A stretch of 54,427 nt of DNA from Thermoanaerobaculum aquaticum (GCF_000687145.1 NZ_JMFG01000010.1:1-54427), one strand, 5' to 3'; positions 28,839 to 38,028 are shown, counted from the stretch's first letter. A program made the numbers and translations. Notes: a model not told the origin generated them from the letters alone.

Positions 28839-28929
28839 GGTTGTTTCCCACCCTAGCGGCTTTCATTGAGGAACTGAGGAAGGCAAGGAGACCGATCGTT
28901 GGTTACTTCCTCATGTATCATCATTACCC

Positions 28930-28971
28930 AATATTGCCCCACAGTGACCGTTTGTCAAGCGGCGCTAAACT
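28930..28971. promoter_or_regulatory. Divergent promoters: KaiC-like operon and peroxiredoxin
   Basis: Minus strand: TTGACA (28958-28953), 17 bases, AATATT (28935-28930), giving the KaiC-like gene a leader of about 85 nt, unusually long for this window. Plus strand: TAAACT (28966-28971), 7 bases, then an in-frame ATG at 28979 that would give a longer peroxiredoxin. Confidence 0.55.
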
Positions 28972-29023
28972 CAGGGGAATGAGCTTGGGTGCGGGGTTGT
29001 TCTTGCCTCGGGGAGGGTTTCGT

Positions 29024-29539
29024 ATGTCGTGGGAAGTGTTTTCGGTTGTGTTTTTGGTGTTGTTTGCTTTTGGGGCGGGGGCAGCCGGTCCTTTGACGGA
29101 AGGCAGCCCGTTTCCCCAGTGGGAGCTGGTGGACCAGCAGGGGCAAAAGGTCAGCTCCAAGGACCTGGCAGGGAAGACCTACTTGCTGTGGTTTTACCCC
29201 AAGGCCATGACCTCCGGTTGCACCCGGGAAGGCTGTGAGCTGAGGGATCACTACGCGGAGTTTCGCAAGCTGGGGGTGGAGATCCTTGGGGTTTCCTTCG
29301 ATACCCCTGCCGACAACGCCCGCTTTGCTGCCGAGCAGCGCTTTCCCTTCCGCCTGCTTTCGGATTCGAGCCGCCAGCTGGCGGTGCAGGTAGGGGCGGC
29401 GGATTCGCCGGAGGCTTCTTATCCCAAGCGGGTGTCCTTCCTGGTGGGTGGGGACGGCCGGGTTCTTAAGGTGTACCCGAAGGTGGACCCCGCCACCCAC
29501 GCGCAAGAGGTCCTGAAAGACCTTCAGAGCCTCAAGTAG
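29024..29539 (+). CDS. Exported peroxiredoxin, PrxQ/Bcp type
   Basis: Thiol peroxidases of this type reduce hydroperoxides. From ATG 29024 the protein has 171 aa, with a hydrophobic export segment (VFSVVFLVLFAFGAGAAG) and the thioredoxin fold. The peroxidatic Cys66 and resolving Cys71 sit in MTSGCTREGCELRD, the five-residue spacing of PrxQ. GGGGAGGG lies 7 bases upstream of ATG 29024. An in-frame ATG at 28979, next to a -10 box, would add 15 residues with two arginines, which would give the signal peptide the positive charge the short form lacks. Both forms may be made. Confidence 0.88.
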   Translation: MSWEVFSVVFLVLFAFGAGAAGPLTEGSPFPQWELVDQQGQKVSSKDLAGKTYLLWFYPKAMTSGCTREGCELRDHYAEFRKLGVEILGVSFDTPADNARFAAEQRFPFRLLSDSSRQLAVQVGAADSPEASYPKRVSFLVGGDGRVLKVYPKVDPATHAQEVLKDLQSLK

Positions 29540-29557
29540 CTCGTAAAAACCTGGATC

Positions 29558-30403
29558 CTAAGCTCTGGTGGCGCAAAGCACCGGCACCGGAGAGCGTCGG
29601 GTGACGTACTCGGTGGTGGAACCCAAAACCGTTTCGATGACGCGGCTGTGGCCGTGGGCGCCCATGAAGAGAAAGTCGTGCTCGGCGGGGTCCAGCATGG
29701 AAAGGAGCACCTGTTCCACCGCTTCCCCTCGCTCCCAGGAAAAGCTGGCTTTCACCGCAAAGGGCTCCAGGAAGCTGGCCGCCCGCTCCAGCAGGGAGGA
29801 AGCAGCGGCTTCGTCGGTTCCCAGGGTCACGACCTTGAGTGGCACGGCCAGCGCACCGCAGATTTCCCCGGCCAGGTGCAAGGCGCGGAAGGCCTTGGGG
29901 CTGCCGTCAAAAGCAGCCAGCGGCTTCTGCGGGAGGCTTCCATGTTCGGGAACGATGAGCACCGGCACCGGGCAGCGGCGGAGCAAGCGGCCGGTGTTGG
30001 GTCCGAGGAACTGCGGGTGCTGGGGGGCACCCACGCCTTTCTGCCCGAGCACCAGGAGATCGGCGGTTTGCGCTTCCTCACAGAGCTTCTCCACCACGCC
30101 CCCGTGGAGCAACACGAAGCGGTGTTTGACTCCGGCTTGCTCGCAAAAATTCGTGAACCGGTCCTTCAGCAAGTTGCCGAGCTCTTGCAGCGATTGCTCC
30201 ACCTGCGCTTGCAAGCGGAGAAAAGGCTCAAACCCCATGGCGCCGGAAATGTCACTGACGAAAGCACCCTGGAGGAACGCCGCATCAAGAATGTGGACAC
30301 CGCGTGCGCAGGCCCCCAGCTTGGCCGCCAACTGGATGGCCAGTTGCTCGGCAGCGGCTCCACAGGTGGAGCCGTCGAGGCCAACCACAATATGCTTGAT
30401 CAT
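29558..30403 (-). CDS. Universal stress protein, tandem UspA domains
   Basis: This 281-aa protein has two Usp folds: residues 1-about 150 (MIKHIVVGLDGS..., DLLVLGQKGVG) and about 155-281 (PLAAFDGSPKAFRALHLA, then HDFLFMGAHGHSRVIETVLGSTTEYVTRRSPVPVLC). The second half keeps the ATP-binding G-2x-G-9x-G-(S/T) pattern; the first is less complete. Such proteins are induced by starvation or redox stress, and their molecular role is not settled. ATG 30403 is preceded by GGGAGGTGCC. A perfect TTGACA lies at 30445-30440 upstream, but I could not find a matching -10. Confidence 0.9.
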   Translation of the reverse strand: MIKHIVVGLDGSTCGAAAEQLAIQLAAKLGACARGVHILDAAFLQGAFVSDISGAMGFEPFLRLQAQVEQSLQELGNLLKDRFTNFCEQAGVKHRFVLLHGGVVEKLCEEAQTADLLVLGQKGVGAPQHPQFLGPNTGRLLRRCPVPVLIVPEHGSLPQKPLAAFDGSPKAFRALHLAGEICGALAVPLKVVTLGTDEAAASSLLERAASFLEPFAVKASFSWERGEAVEQVLLSMLDPAEHDFLFMGAHGHSRVIETVLGSTTEYVTRRSPVPVLCATRA

Positions 30404-30502
30404 AGGCACCTCCCGGGCTTTCGCCCTGAGTCTCCAACCTGTCAAAGTGCCATGCCGCTCACCTCTAATGTGCGTCCGGACTTCCTATTCGGCAAGCTGC
30501 GG

Positions 30503-30508
30503 TAGAAT
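30503..30508 (+). promoter_or_regulatory. -10 box of fused E1 dehydrogenase gene
   Basis: TAGAAT at 30503-30508. Transcription about 7 bases on would give a short leader that carries GGGGAGGGGGG in front of ATG 30542; an in-frame ATG at 30518 lies almost at the 5' end. Confidence 0.5.
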
Positions 30509-30541
30509 GCGTCTCGGATGCATTTTCGTGGGGAGGGGGGG

Positions 30542-32650
30542 ATGGCGCAAGAATTGACCACTTTGGCAAGCTTGTTGACCCGGGAGGAAGTGCTTTCCGC
30601 CTACCGCCTGATGCTCACCTCGCGGCGGGTGGATGACAAGGAAATCCAGCTCAAGCAGCATAACCTGGTGTTCTTTCAAATTTCCGGTGCCGGCCACGAG
30701 GCGGTGCAGGTAGCCGCCGGCCTGCACCTTTCGCCCAGGAAGGACTGGTTTTTCCCTTACTACCGCGACCGCGCGTTGATGCTCACGCTGGGCATGACCC
30801 CGTACCAGATGTTTTTGGGCAGCATCGGCGCCGAAAGCGGGCCGGACTCCAAAGGCCGGCAAATGCCTTCCCACTGGGGGATGCGGGCCCTGCACGTGGC
30901 TTCCTCCTCTTCGCCCACCGGCACCCAGTGCTTGCAGGCCGTGGGTTTTGCCGAAGCCGGGCGTTACTTTCTGGCTTTGGAGCAGGGCATCCGCTGCGCC
31001 GAGGTGGCGGAAGACGAGGTGGTGTACGTCTCCCTGGGGGATGGCACCACTTCTGAAGGGGAGTTCTGGGAGTCTTTGAACACCGCCTGCAACAAGAAGC
31101 TGCCGCTTCTATACCTCATTCAGGACAACGGCTACGCCATTTCCGTGACCGTGGACGTGCAAACCGCCGGTGGCTCCATCTCTAAGTTGGTTCGAAGCTT
31201 CCCCAACCTGGGTGTGTACGAGGTGGACGGCTGTGATTTCCTTGCCTCTTACGCCACCCTGGCGGAAGCCGTGGCCCGGGTGCGCTCGGGGGAGGGGCCG
31301 GTGCTGGTACATGCCCACGTGGTGCGGCCCTACTCCCATTCCCTTTCCGACGATGAGCGCCTCTACCGGCCGGAGTGGGAGCGGGAGCAGGAAGCGCAAA
31401 AAGACCCCCTGCGCCGCACCGCCAAGCTGTTGCAGGAAGCCTACGGGGTGAGCGCCGAGGAGCTTTCGCAACTGGAGGAGGAGGTCAACCGCGAGGTCAA
31501 CGCCGCCGCCGAAGCGGCTCTGGCCGAAAAGCAGCCGCCGCCGGAGTCCTGGCCGCTGTGGATTTACTCGCCCGAGGTGGACCCCACCAGCGAGGCTTTT
31601 GCCACCGAACCCAAGTTTGAGGACTACGCCCCCAAGACCATGGTGGACCTGCTCAACGCCTGCTTGCGGGACGAAATGGCCAGAAACGAGCGCATCGTGG
31701 TTTTTGGCGAGGACGTGGCCGATGCCTCCCGCGATGAGGTGCTGAGCGAGGTTAAGGGCAAGGGCGGCGTCTTTAAGGTGACCTACGGTTTGCAGCGGCT
31801 TTACGGCTCCCGGCGGGTGTTTAACACCCCGCTGGCTGAGGCCAACATCATTGGCCGGGCCATTGGCATGGCCATGCGCGGCTTGAAGCCGGTGGCGGAA
31901 ATTCAGTTCTTCGACTACATCTGGCCGGCGTACATGCAGCTCCGCAACGAGCTGGCCACCATGCGCTGGCGTTCCGGAGGCGATTGGTCGGCGCCGGTGG
32001 TGGTGCGCGTCCCCATTGGCGGCTACCTGAAGGGCGGCGGACCGTACCATTCCCAATCGGGGGAGGTGCTTTTCACCCACATCCCCGGTTTGCGGGTGGT
32101 GATGCCCTCCAACGCTTTGGATGCCAACGGCCTCCTGCGCACCGCCCTGCGTTGCGATGACCCGGTGATCTTCCTGGAGCACAAGCACCTCTACCGCCAA
32201 ACCCACAACAAAGCCCCGTACCCGGGCCCCGATTTCATGATCCCCTTTGGCAAGGCGGCAGCGGTGCGGGAAGGGGAGGACCTCACCATCATCACCTACG
32301 GCGCAACCGTTGTGCGCAGCCTGGCAGCAGCCAAGCTGTTGGCCGAAGAGGGGGTTGAGGTGGAAATCCTGGACCTGCGGTCCCTGGCTCCCTACGACTG
32401 GGAGGCCATTGCCCGTTCGGTGAAGAAGACCAACCGCGCCCTGGTGGTGCACGAGGATTGCCTGTCCTTCGGCTACGGAGCGGAAATTGCCGCCCGCATT
32501 GCCGACGAGCTCTTTGCTTACCTGGACGCCCCCGTCCGGCGGGTCGCGGCCAAGGACAGCTTTGTGCCTTACGCCCCCGAGCTGGAGGACGTGGTGCTCC
32601 CCCAGGTGGAGGACGTTTACCGCGCGGCCAAGGACCTGTTGGCCTTTTAG
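30542..32650 (+). CDS. Fused alpha-beta E1 of a 2-oxoacid dehydrogenase
   Basis: This 702-aa thiamine-diphosphate enzyme is an E1 decarboxylase with both chains in one polypeptide. The alpha part (about 1-340) has the ThDP motif [36 protein letters not shown]. The beta part (about 370-702) begins [27 protein letters not shown] and includes [36 protein letters not shown]. The family resembles branched-chain 2-oxoisovalerate dehydrogenase E1; pyruvate cannot be excluded. No E2 or E3 gene is adjacent. I chose ATG 30542 for its strong ribosome site. Confidence 0.9.
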   Translation: MAQELTTLASLLTREEVLSAYRLMLTSRRVDDKEIQLKQHNLVFFQISGAGHEAVQVAAGLHLSPRKDWFFPYYRDRALMLTLGMTPYQMFLGSIGAESGPDSKGRQMPSHWGMRALHVASSSSPTGTQCLQAVGFAEAGRYFLALEQGIRCAEVAEDEVVYVSLGDGTTSEGEFWESLNTACNKKLPLLYLIQDNGYAISVTVDVQTAGGSISKLVRSFPNLGVYEVDGCDFLASYATLAEAVARVRSGEGPVLVHAHVVRPYSHSLSDDERLYRPEWEREQEAQKDPLRRTAKLLQEAYGVSAEELSQLEEEVNREVNAAAEAALAEKQPPPESWPLWIYSPEVDPTSEAFATEPKFEDYAPKTMVDLLNACLRDEMARNERIVVFGEDVADASRDEVLSEVKGKGGVFKVTYGLQRLYGSRRVFNTPLAEANIIGRAIGMAMRGLKPVAEIQFFDYIWPAYMQLRNELATMRWRSGGDWSAPVVVRVPIGGYLKGGGPYHSQSGEVLFTHIPGLRVVMPSNALDANGLLRTALRCDDPVIFLEHKHLYRQTHNKAPYPGPDFMIPFGKAAAVREGEDLTIITYGATVVRSLAAAKLLAEEGVEVEILDLRSLAPYDWEAIARSVKKTNRALVVHEDCLSFGYGAEIAARIADELFAYLDAPVRRVAAKDSFVPYAPELEDVVLPQVEDVYRAAKDLLAF

Positions 32651-32694
32651 GTGCGAGAGGTTCGGCCCGCTTTAATGGCGGCGGGACCTACAGG

Positions 32695-34485
32695 CTAATC
32701 CACCGTCAACGTCTTCGAGAGGTTGCGCGGGTAATCCGGATCAAAGCCCAACGTCACCGCCAGGTGGTAAGCAAACAACTGGAACGGCACGGCCCCCACC
32801 ACCGCGTACTCCACCTCCGAGCCCACCGGCAGAGGGATGAAGAGGCTGGCTTCCGCCCGCAGGTTTTCGTGTTCCGGAGCGATAACGATGGCGTAGCCGC
32901 CGCGGCAGGTTACCTCGGTGACGTGGTTGGTGAGCATGTGGCAGCCGGCCGGGGAGGCGGTGAAAAGCACCGGCGTGCCTTGCTCCACCATGGCCAGCGG
33001 CCCGTGCTTGAACTCCGAGGAAAACATGCCCTCGCAGGGGATACCGGTCACCTCTTTGATCTTCAGCGCCCCCTCCAGAGCCACCCCGTGCCCCAGGCCG
33101 TAACCCAGGATGAAGAGCTTCTGGACCTTGGCCAGCTGCTTGGCCAGGGCGCGGGCGGTGCCGTCCATTTCCCGCACCGCTTTTTCAAGCCAAGAAGAAG
33201 CGGCTGCCAGCGGCCCCAAATCACGACCGCCGCTGCGGGCGGCTAAGGCAATGAGGGCGATGACCTGGTTTGTGTACGTCTTGGTGGCCGGCACGGAAAT
33301 TTCCCACCCGCAGGCCAGCGGCAGGTATCGCTCCACCTTCCTGGTGAGCGTGGAGCCCAGCACGTTCACCAGGCCCAAGGCCTTTACTCCCTTGGCGGTG
33401 GCGTAGTTGAGGGCGTTAAGCACGTCCTTGGTTTCCCCGGACTGGGATACGTACACCGCCACATCGTCGGCCCCCAGAGCCGGACCGAATTGCTCCACGA
33501 ACTGCTGGGGCAACACCGGAATGGCCAGAATCCCGGCCAGCGAGGAAAAAAAGTGAGAGCCGATGAGGCAAGCGTGGTAGGAAGAGCCGGAGCCCACCAG
33601 GAAAACCCTCCGGGCTTTAGCCACTTCCTGGGCGATTTGCGGCAGGTGCTCCGAATGCTCCAGAAGGTGGTAAAGCTCCCGGGCCGCAGCCGCCTGCTCG
33701 TGGATTTCCTTGAGCATGAAGTGGGGAAAGCCGCCTTTTTCCGGGACCCCCATGTCCTCGCCCACTTCCTTGGGCTCCCGGGCAATGGGGGCGCCGTCCT
33801 CCACCCGGTAAAGCTCCACGGAGTGAGGCCGCAGCACCACCATTTCCCCGTCTTCCATGGGGATCACCCGGCGGGTGAGCGGCAAGACCGAGGGCAGGTC
33901 GGAAGAACAGCAGGTAAAGTCGGGACCCACCCCCACCACCAACCCCGAGCCTTTTTTCACCGCCACCAGGATGTTTTCCCTGTTGTTGCCGATGACAAAG
34001 GCAAAATCCCCGGCCAAATCACGGTAGGCGGCCCGGACCGCTTCGGGCAAGCTCAAACCGCGGTTGACGTAGCGCTCCACCGCGTGCACGCAGGATTCCC
34101 CGTCGTTGGTGCCCCGCACCGTCATGCCTTCGGCAATAAACTGCCGACGCAGCTCGGCGTTGTTCACCACGTTGCCGTTGTGGGCGCCCACCAGATCCCC
34201 GTCGGAGTCCAAATGGGGCTGGGCGTTTTCGTAGGAAGGGGCGCCAAAGGTGGCCCAGCGCAGCTGGCAGATGCCGCGTGAGCCGGTAAGTTCCGAAAAC
34301 TTGAGCTTTTCCGCCACCTCCTCCACCTTGCCGGGGGCCTTGCGCAAATCAATTCGGCCCTGGGAATCAATGGCTGCAGCACCTACCGAGTCGTACCCGC
34401 GGTAGGAAAGCCTCTTGGCAGCACCCGTGAGGATCTCACCCAAAGGCCGGTCGTTCTCAAACACAATCCCGAAAATCCCGCACAT
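32695..34485 (-). CDS. glmS: Glutamine-fructose-6-phosphate transaminase GlmS
   Basis: GlmS makes glucosamine 6-phosphate for peptidoglycan and LPS. The protein has 596 aa. Cys2 (MCGIFGIV) is the N-terminal nucleophile of the glutaminase domain (with LRWATFGAPSYENAQPH and HNGNVVNN). Two SIS domains follow (VGSGSSYHACLIG, SQSGETKDVLNAL; then GYGLGHGVALEGALKIKEVTG, EFKHGPLAMV), ending NLSKTLTVD, the characteristic C-terminal loop. No glmS ribozyme is seen; the leader is only about 10 nt, GGAGGTGGGG. It converges with the E1 gene. Confidence 0.96.
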   Translation of the reverse strand: MCGIFGIVFENDRPLGEILTGAAKRLSYRGYDSVGAAAIDSQGRIDLRKAPGKVEEVAEKLKFSELTGSRGICQLRWATFGAPSYENAQPHLDSDGDLVGAHNGNVVNNAELRRQFIAEGMTVRGTNDGESCVHAVERYVNRGLSLPEAVRAAYRDLAGDFAFVIGNNRENILVAVKKGSGLVVGVGPDFTCCSSDLPSVLPLTRRVIPMEDGEMVVLRPHSVELYRVEDGAPIAREPKEVGEDMGVPEKGGFPHFMLKEIHEQAAAARELYHLLEHSEHLPQIAQEVAKARRVFLVGSGSSYHACLIGSHFFSSLAGILAIPVLPQQFVEQFGPALGADDVAVYVSQSGETKDVLNALNYATAKGVKALGLVNVLGSTLTRKVERYLPLACGWEISVPATKTYTNQVIALIALAARSGGRDLGPLAAASSWLEKAVREMDGTARALAKQLAKVQKLFILGYGLGHGVALEGALKIKEVTGIPCEGMFSSEFKHGPLAMVEQGTPVLFTASPAGCHMLTNHVTEVTCRGGYAIVIAPEHENLRAEASLFIPLPVGSEVEYAVVGAVPFQLFAYHLAVTLGFDPDYPRNLSKTLTVD

Positions 34486-34536
34486 CCCCACCTCCAGGGG
34501 CATTGTACCGGAAAGGCACAAGCTTCCCGCTAGAAT
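34486..34536. promoter_or_regulatory. Divergent ultra-short-leader promoters: glmS and MBL gene
   Basis: Minus strand: TACAAT (34507-34502); the seventh base after the box begins GGAGGTGGGG, which runs directly into the glmS ATG. Plus strand: TAGAAT (34531-34536), 6 bases, then ATG 34543 with no leader. The two -10 boxes are only 23 bases apart, so their -35 regions overlap. Confidence 0.65.
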
Positions 34537-34542
34537 GGGGGC

Positions 34543-35370
34543 ATGGAAGGCCCCCGCTTTGCCGATCCTTGCCCCAACCACCTGCCGCCGGAGCTGCGCC
34601 TTTCCTTTCCCTTTGGCACGCTCATGGGAACCTCCATTGCTTCCCGAGCTACTGCCCTGGCCGTGCCGGAGCTTGGCTTTGCTTTGGACCTGGGTCGCCT
34701 CACACCCGTCATCATGCAGCAGCCCACGGTGTTCTTGACCCACGCCCACCTGGACCACAGCTCGGCTTTAGCCGCTTACCTCAACACCCGGGCCCGTTTT
34801 TTCCGCGAAGAAAAAACTGCCGTTTGGGTTCCCGAGCCCCTGCGGGAGGACTTCCTTGCGGCTTTTGCTGTGCTCCCCGGCATGCACTCGGTGCGCAAGC
34901 GAACAGCTCTTGAGGAGGTGCTGCTGCCAGCTTGGGATGGTACCGAAGTGAGCCTCCCGTGGGGCCACGCCCGGGCCTTTGCCACCGATCACGGCGTGCC
35001 TTCTCTGGGCTGGGCGTTTTACCAGAAAGACAGCTCCCGGCCGTTTTTGGTTATTGCCGGGGACGGGGATCCCTGGCATTTTGCTAAGAAACCTCAGCTT
35101 CTGGACGCCCAGGTGGCGGTGGTGGAGTGTTCGCTTTCGGGGGAAAACCGCCGCCTGGCAGCTCGGATGGCCCGCCACGCCCATATCCTGGACTGGATCG
35201 AGTTAGCTCCGCAGCTTGCCTGCGACGTTCTGGTTTTGGCGCACCTTCCCGAGGGAGGCCTGGGCGAGCCAACGCTGCTTGACCGCCTGCAAAATGCTTT
35301 CCCCGGCCAGCTTGCGGTTTTTTCTCTGCCATCGCAAAGCACACGGCCAGCCCCGGCGGAGGAGGCTTAA
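34543..35370 (+). CDS. Metallo-beta-lactamase-fold hydrolase
   Basis: This 275-aa protein has the MBL metal motif HAHLDH at 67-72 (after QQPTVFLT), later ATDHGVPSLGW, VIAGDGDPWHF and VLVLAHLPEGG, which place it near the RNase Z-like branch of the superfamily. It lacks an obvious exosite arm, so tRNA 3' processing is only one possibility; other phosphodiesterase activities are equally open. Transcription appears leaderless from ATG 34543. The repeat cluster follows. Confidence 0.82.
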   Translation: MEGPRFADPCPNHLPPELRLSFPFGTLMGTSIASRATALAVPELGFALDLGRLTPVIMQQPTVFLTHAHLDHSSALAAYLNTRARFFREEKTAVWVPEPLREDFLAAFAVLPGMHSVRKRTALEEVLLPAWDGTEVSLPWGHARAFATDHGVPSLGWAFYQKDSSRPFLVIAGDGDPWHFAKKPQLLDAQVAVVECSLSGENRRLAARMARHAHILDWIELAPQLACDVLVLAHLPEGGLGEPTLLDRLQNAFPGQLAVFSLPSQSTRPAPAEEA

Positions 35371-35673
35371 TCGGGCTGAAAGAAAAAGACCCGCGCAGGA
35401 GCGCGGGTCCCACATTTGCAGCGCGCGTTGCACATTCTTGTTTGTGGGGCCGCCGCTCCTGCGGCGGCGGGGGCGGGCAAGACAAGCGAGCATCCGGCTT
35501 TGCCGGTGCGAGCGGTGGGGGTTGCGGGGGGTAAGCGAGCGGAAAGGTGGGCGGAGTGCGAGCGACCCCCCGCGTGAGATGTGGGGCCGCCGCTCCGCGG
35601 CGGCTTAGCATGGGCAATGGAGCGCCGCTCCGACATTTCTTTTCTCAATCCCGGTCCTCGTCTGGCCCCGCTC
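35371..35673. repeat. Palindromic repeat cluster B, no gene
   Basis: Between the MBL gene and the B12-binding gene are an opposed unit at 35388-35414 (GACCCGCG-CAGGAG-CGCGGGTC then CCCACA), a forward unit at 35443-35468 (TGTGGGGCCGCCGCTCC, tip CTCCT) and a second forward unit at 35580-35606. The middle contains AAGCGAGCATCCGGCTTTG, present inverted at bases 1-19, and several GCGAGC words. Compared with clusters A and C, the order of forward and opposed units is reversed. Confidence 0.8.
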
Positions 35674-35702
35674 TTGAGGAGCGGCTTGCGCTGGGGCATA
35701 CT
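35674..35702 (+). promoter_or_regulatory. Promoter of B12-binding protein gene
   Basis: TTGAGG (35674-35679), 17 bases, CATACT (35697-35702), then 7 bases to ATG 35710. The transcript would be almost leaderless. Confidence 0.5.
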
Positions 35703-35709
35703 GCGCTTG

Positions 35710-36120
35710 ATGCGACCGTACCGGATTTTGCTGGCCAAGGTGGGGTTGGACGGGCACGACCGGGGTGTCAAGGTCATCGCCCGGGCGCTGCGGGATGCGG
35801 GGTTTGAAGTGATTTACACCGGCCTGCGCCAAACCCCGGCCATGGTGGCGGATGCGGCGGTGCAGGAAGACGTGGATGCGGTGGGGCTTTCGTCCCTTTC
35901 CGGGGCGCACATGACGCTTTTTCCCGCCGTGGTGGAAGAGCTCAGAAAACGCGATGCCGGCGATATTTTGGTTTTTGGCGGGGGCATCATCCCCCAGGAG
36001 GACATCCCCGCGCTTTTGGCGGCGGGGATCGATCGCCTGTTTCTCCCCGGTGCCACGACCAGCGAAATCGTGGACTACCTCAAGGAAACGCTGGCGGCTC
36101 GCGCAGGACAAAAAGCCTAG
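35710..36120 (+). CDS. Stand-alone cobalamin-binding protein, mutase C-domain type
   Basis: This 136-aa protein is a complete B12-binding Rossmann-like domain as found at the C-terminus of methylmalonyl-CoA mutase. The DxHxxG motif is Asp14-Gly-His16-Asp-Arg-Gly19 (His16 would be the lower cobalt ligand), followed by SLSGAH and FGGGIIP. In split mutases it is the small subunit paired with a separate catalytic subunit; no such partner, epimerase or chaperone gene is in the window. The longer frame upstream runs into the repeat cluster, so ATG 35710 is preferred. Six bases separate its stop from the converging FAD gene. Confidence 0.87.
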   Translation: MRPYRILLAKVGLDGHDRGVKVIARALRDAGFEVIYTGLRQTPAMVADAAVQEDVDAVGLSSLSGAHMTLFPAVVEELRKRDAGDILVFGGGIIPQEDIPALLAAGIDRLFLPGATTSEIVDYLKETLAARAGQKA

Positions 36121-36126
36121 AGCCCT

Positions 36127-37455
36127 TTAGCTGGCCCGCAGCCGCTGGAGGATCAGCTTGGCCACCCGGTTGGCTTCCCGTACCGCGTAGTTTTGCCCCC
36201 GATCTTCCGGGTAAATGTGGGCCATGGAGCAGTGGAAAAGCCCGGGGATGGGGGTTTCCACCGGTGGCAGCTTCTCTTCGTAGTGACAGGTGACCAGGGG
36301 TTGAGCGTCGGCGGCCTTGAACAGGTGCCAGTCCAAAATAAACCTTTCGGAAAAAGCCGGGTTGAGGCGGGAGAGGTGGGGAACGAAGGCGTCGTACACC
36401 TCTTTGGGGCTGGCCTGCCAGAGGGGGTGGCTGGCAAAAAGGTATTTCGAAAGGTAAACCACGTGCCGACCCCCGTAGCGTTCCTTTTCCACCAAATTGG
36501 TGTGCTCGATGACGCCGCCAAAGGGGAACGAGGGATCGGCCACGTTGGTCCAGTAAAAGGGCAAGAAGGCCCGGTCCAGCTCCAGGACCAGGCAAAGCGC
36601 GTTGGTGGCCTCCAGGGCTTCCAGCTTTTGCCGGTACCAACCGGGGAAAGCGCCGGAATCAACCCGGACCAGCTCCCTGGGGGATGCGGTAAAGAGCACG
36701 TAGGGGAAAAGCTCTACCCCCTTGCGGGTGCGCAGCGCCAGGCCTTTTTCCGTAGCTTCAAGCTTCAAAGCAGGCTCCCCGTAACGAAAGACCACCCCCC
36801 GTTCCCGCAGTTTTGCTTCCAAAAGCCGCACCAGGCGGCCAAAGGAGCCGTCCATGTAGCCTAAGGCTTCCTTGAAACCCCCGGCGCCCCGGGACTGGCC
36901 CCGGAGCTGCACCTTCTTCCAGAGCCAGGCCATGGAAACCTCATGCTTTCGTTCGGCAAACTTTTGCTCCAGAAGCGGCCCCCACACCAAATCCAGAACC
37001 CTTTTGCCCGCAAAGCGGCGGATCCACTGCCAGGCGGGAACGCCGGTAAACCGCTGGGGGCTTTTAACCCTCCCCAGGTAAAGCACCGAAAGGGCAAAGC
37101 GCAGCTTGTCCGCCAGCGAAAAAGGAGAAAACCGCAAAAGCGAAAGCGGCGTGCCAAAGGGATAGAGTTTGCCGGCGGTGTAAATGCCCATGCTGGAGGC
37201 AAGCCAGCGGATGCTATCTCCAAGCCCCAGCTCCTCCGCCAAGGCCACGTAGTCGCGGTCGGTGGTGAACAGGTGGTGGTAGAAGCACTCCAGTTCCTCA
37301 CCGCCCACGCGAAAGGTGGCCACCAGGCCTCCGGCCTGGGGGTAGCGCTCGAAGATGGTCACCGGCACGCCTTCTTGCACCAGCCGCCAGGCGGCCACCA
37401 GGCCGGTTAAGCCCGCACCTACCATGGCTACCTTGGGAGTCGTCGCTTCTGCCAT
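36127..37455 (-). CDS. FAD-dependent oxidoreductase, amine-oxidase superfamily
   Basis: This 442-aa flavoprotein opens with the FAD-binding motif GAGLTG (13-18) and the paired Glu in ERYPQAGGL, as in protoporphyrinogen oxidase and phytoene desaturase relatives. The C-terminus has GLFHCSMAHIYPEDRGQNYAVREANRVA, typical of NAD(P)/FAD proteins annotated in polysaccharide or lipid loci. The substrate is unknown. ATG 37455 lies exactly 7 bases after TAAGCT, so it is predicted to be leaderless. Confidence 0.85.
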   Translation of the reverse strand: MAEATTPKVAMVGAGLTGLVAAWRLVQEGVPVTIFERYPQAGGLVATFRVGGEELECFYHHLFTTDRDYVALAEELGLGDSIRWLASSMGIYTAGKLYPFGTPLSLLRFSPFSLADKLRFALSVLYLGRVKSPQRFTGVPAWQWIRRFAGKRVLDLVWGPLLEQKFAERKHEVSMAWLWKKVQLRGQSRGAGGFKEALGYMDGSFGRLVRLLEAKLRERGVVFRYGEPALKLEATEKGLALRTRKGVELFPYVLFTASPRELVRVDSGAFPGWYRQKLEALEATNALCLVLELDRAFLPFYWTNVADPSFPFGGVIEHTNLVEKERYGGRHVVYLSKYLFASHPLWQASPKEVYDAFVPHLSRLNPAFSERFILDWHLFKAADAQPLVTCHYEEKLPPVETPIPGLFHCSMAHIYPEDRGQNYAVREANRVAKLILQRLRAS

Positions 37456-37461
37456 GGCGGT

Positions 37462-37510
37462 AGCTTACACGCAGGTCGTCGGTGGAAAACGCTACACTGG
37501 AGCCGGAGGG
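37462..37510. promoter_or_regulatory. Divergent promoters: FAD gene and DUF2147 gene
   Basis: Minus strand: TAAGCT (37467-37462), 6 bases, ATG 37455. Plus strand: TACACT (37493-37498); the seventh base after it (37505) starts GGAGGGCACC, which runs straight into ATG 37515, a 10-nt leader made of the ribosome site. Confidence 0.6.
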
Positions 37511-37514
37511 CACC

Positions 37515-38006
37515 ATGAAGCGCGTGTTGGTGGGCTTGTTCCTGTGCGCCAGCGTGGTGGGAGCAGGGGAAAGGGAAGCGGTGCTGGGCTTTTGGCACAC
37601 ACCCCCGGATGCAAAAAACGGTGCGGCCATCGTGGAAATCCGGCAAAAGGGGGAGGGCCTTTCCGGGCGGATCGTGTGGCTGGAAAAGCCGGTCTATCCG
37701 CCGGATCATCCGGCCGCGGGAAAACCCAAGGTGGATCGGGAAAACCCCGACCCCAACCTGCGCACCCGGCCGGTTATGGGCCTGGAGATCCTCACCGGAT
37801 TCCGCTGGGACGGGAAGCGGTGGGTAGACGGGGAGATTTACGATCCGGTCAGTGGCAACACCTACCGCGCCACCATCACCCTGGAAGGCCAGGACCGCTT
37901 GCGGTTGCGGGGTTACGTGGGCATTCCGCTTTTGGGTCGCACCGAGGTCTGGACCCGGGTGCCGGGCGTGCCGGAAAGCCAGACCGCTCCCGGTTCTTCT
38001 CCGTGA
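37515..38006 (+). CDS. Exported DUF2147 protein
   Basis: This 163-aa protein has a signal peptide (MKRVLVGLFLCASVVGAGE) and a DUF2147 beta-rich domain: LGFWHTPPDAKNGAAIVEI, then MGLEILTGFRWDGKRWVDGEIYDPVSGNTYRATIT and LRGYVGIPLLGRTEVWTR. The family is periplasmic and of unknown function, with a lipocalin-like fold proposed. An in-frame upstream ATG at 37482 lies before the promoter and is rejected. It converges with the helicase gene, 22 bp apart. Confidence 0.88.
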   Translation: MKRVLVGLFLCASVVGAGEREAVLGFWHTPPDAKNGAAIVEIRQKGEGLSGRIVWLEKPVYPPDHPAAGKPKVDRENPDPNLRTRPVMGLEILTGFRWDGKRWVDGEIYDPVSGNTYRATITLEGQDRLRLRGYVGIPLLGRTEVWTRVPGVPESQTAPGSSP

Positions 38007-38028
38007 AGAAGAACACACGGCAGCCCGC

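Noticed and set aside
30440-30445. TTGACA upstream of the UspA gene as a full promoter
   Set aside because: No TANNNT lies at 16-18 bases, so only half of a promoter is visible.
32651-32694. Imperfect inverted repeat between E1 and glmS as a terminator
   Set aside because: The stem is interrupted and has no T-run; support is too weak.
34486-34542. glmS ribozyme
   Set aside because: The gap between glmS and the divergent gene is only 57 bp with a 10-nt leader, too short for the ribozyme.
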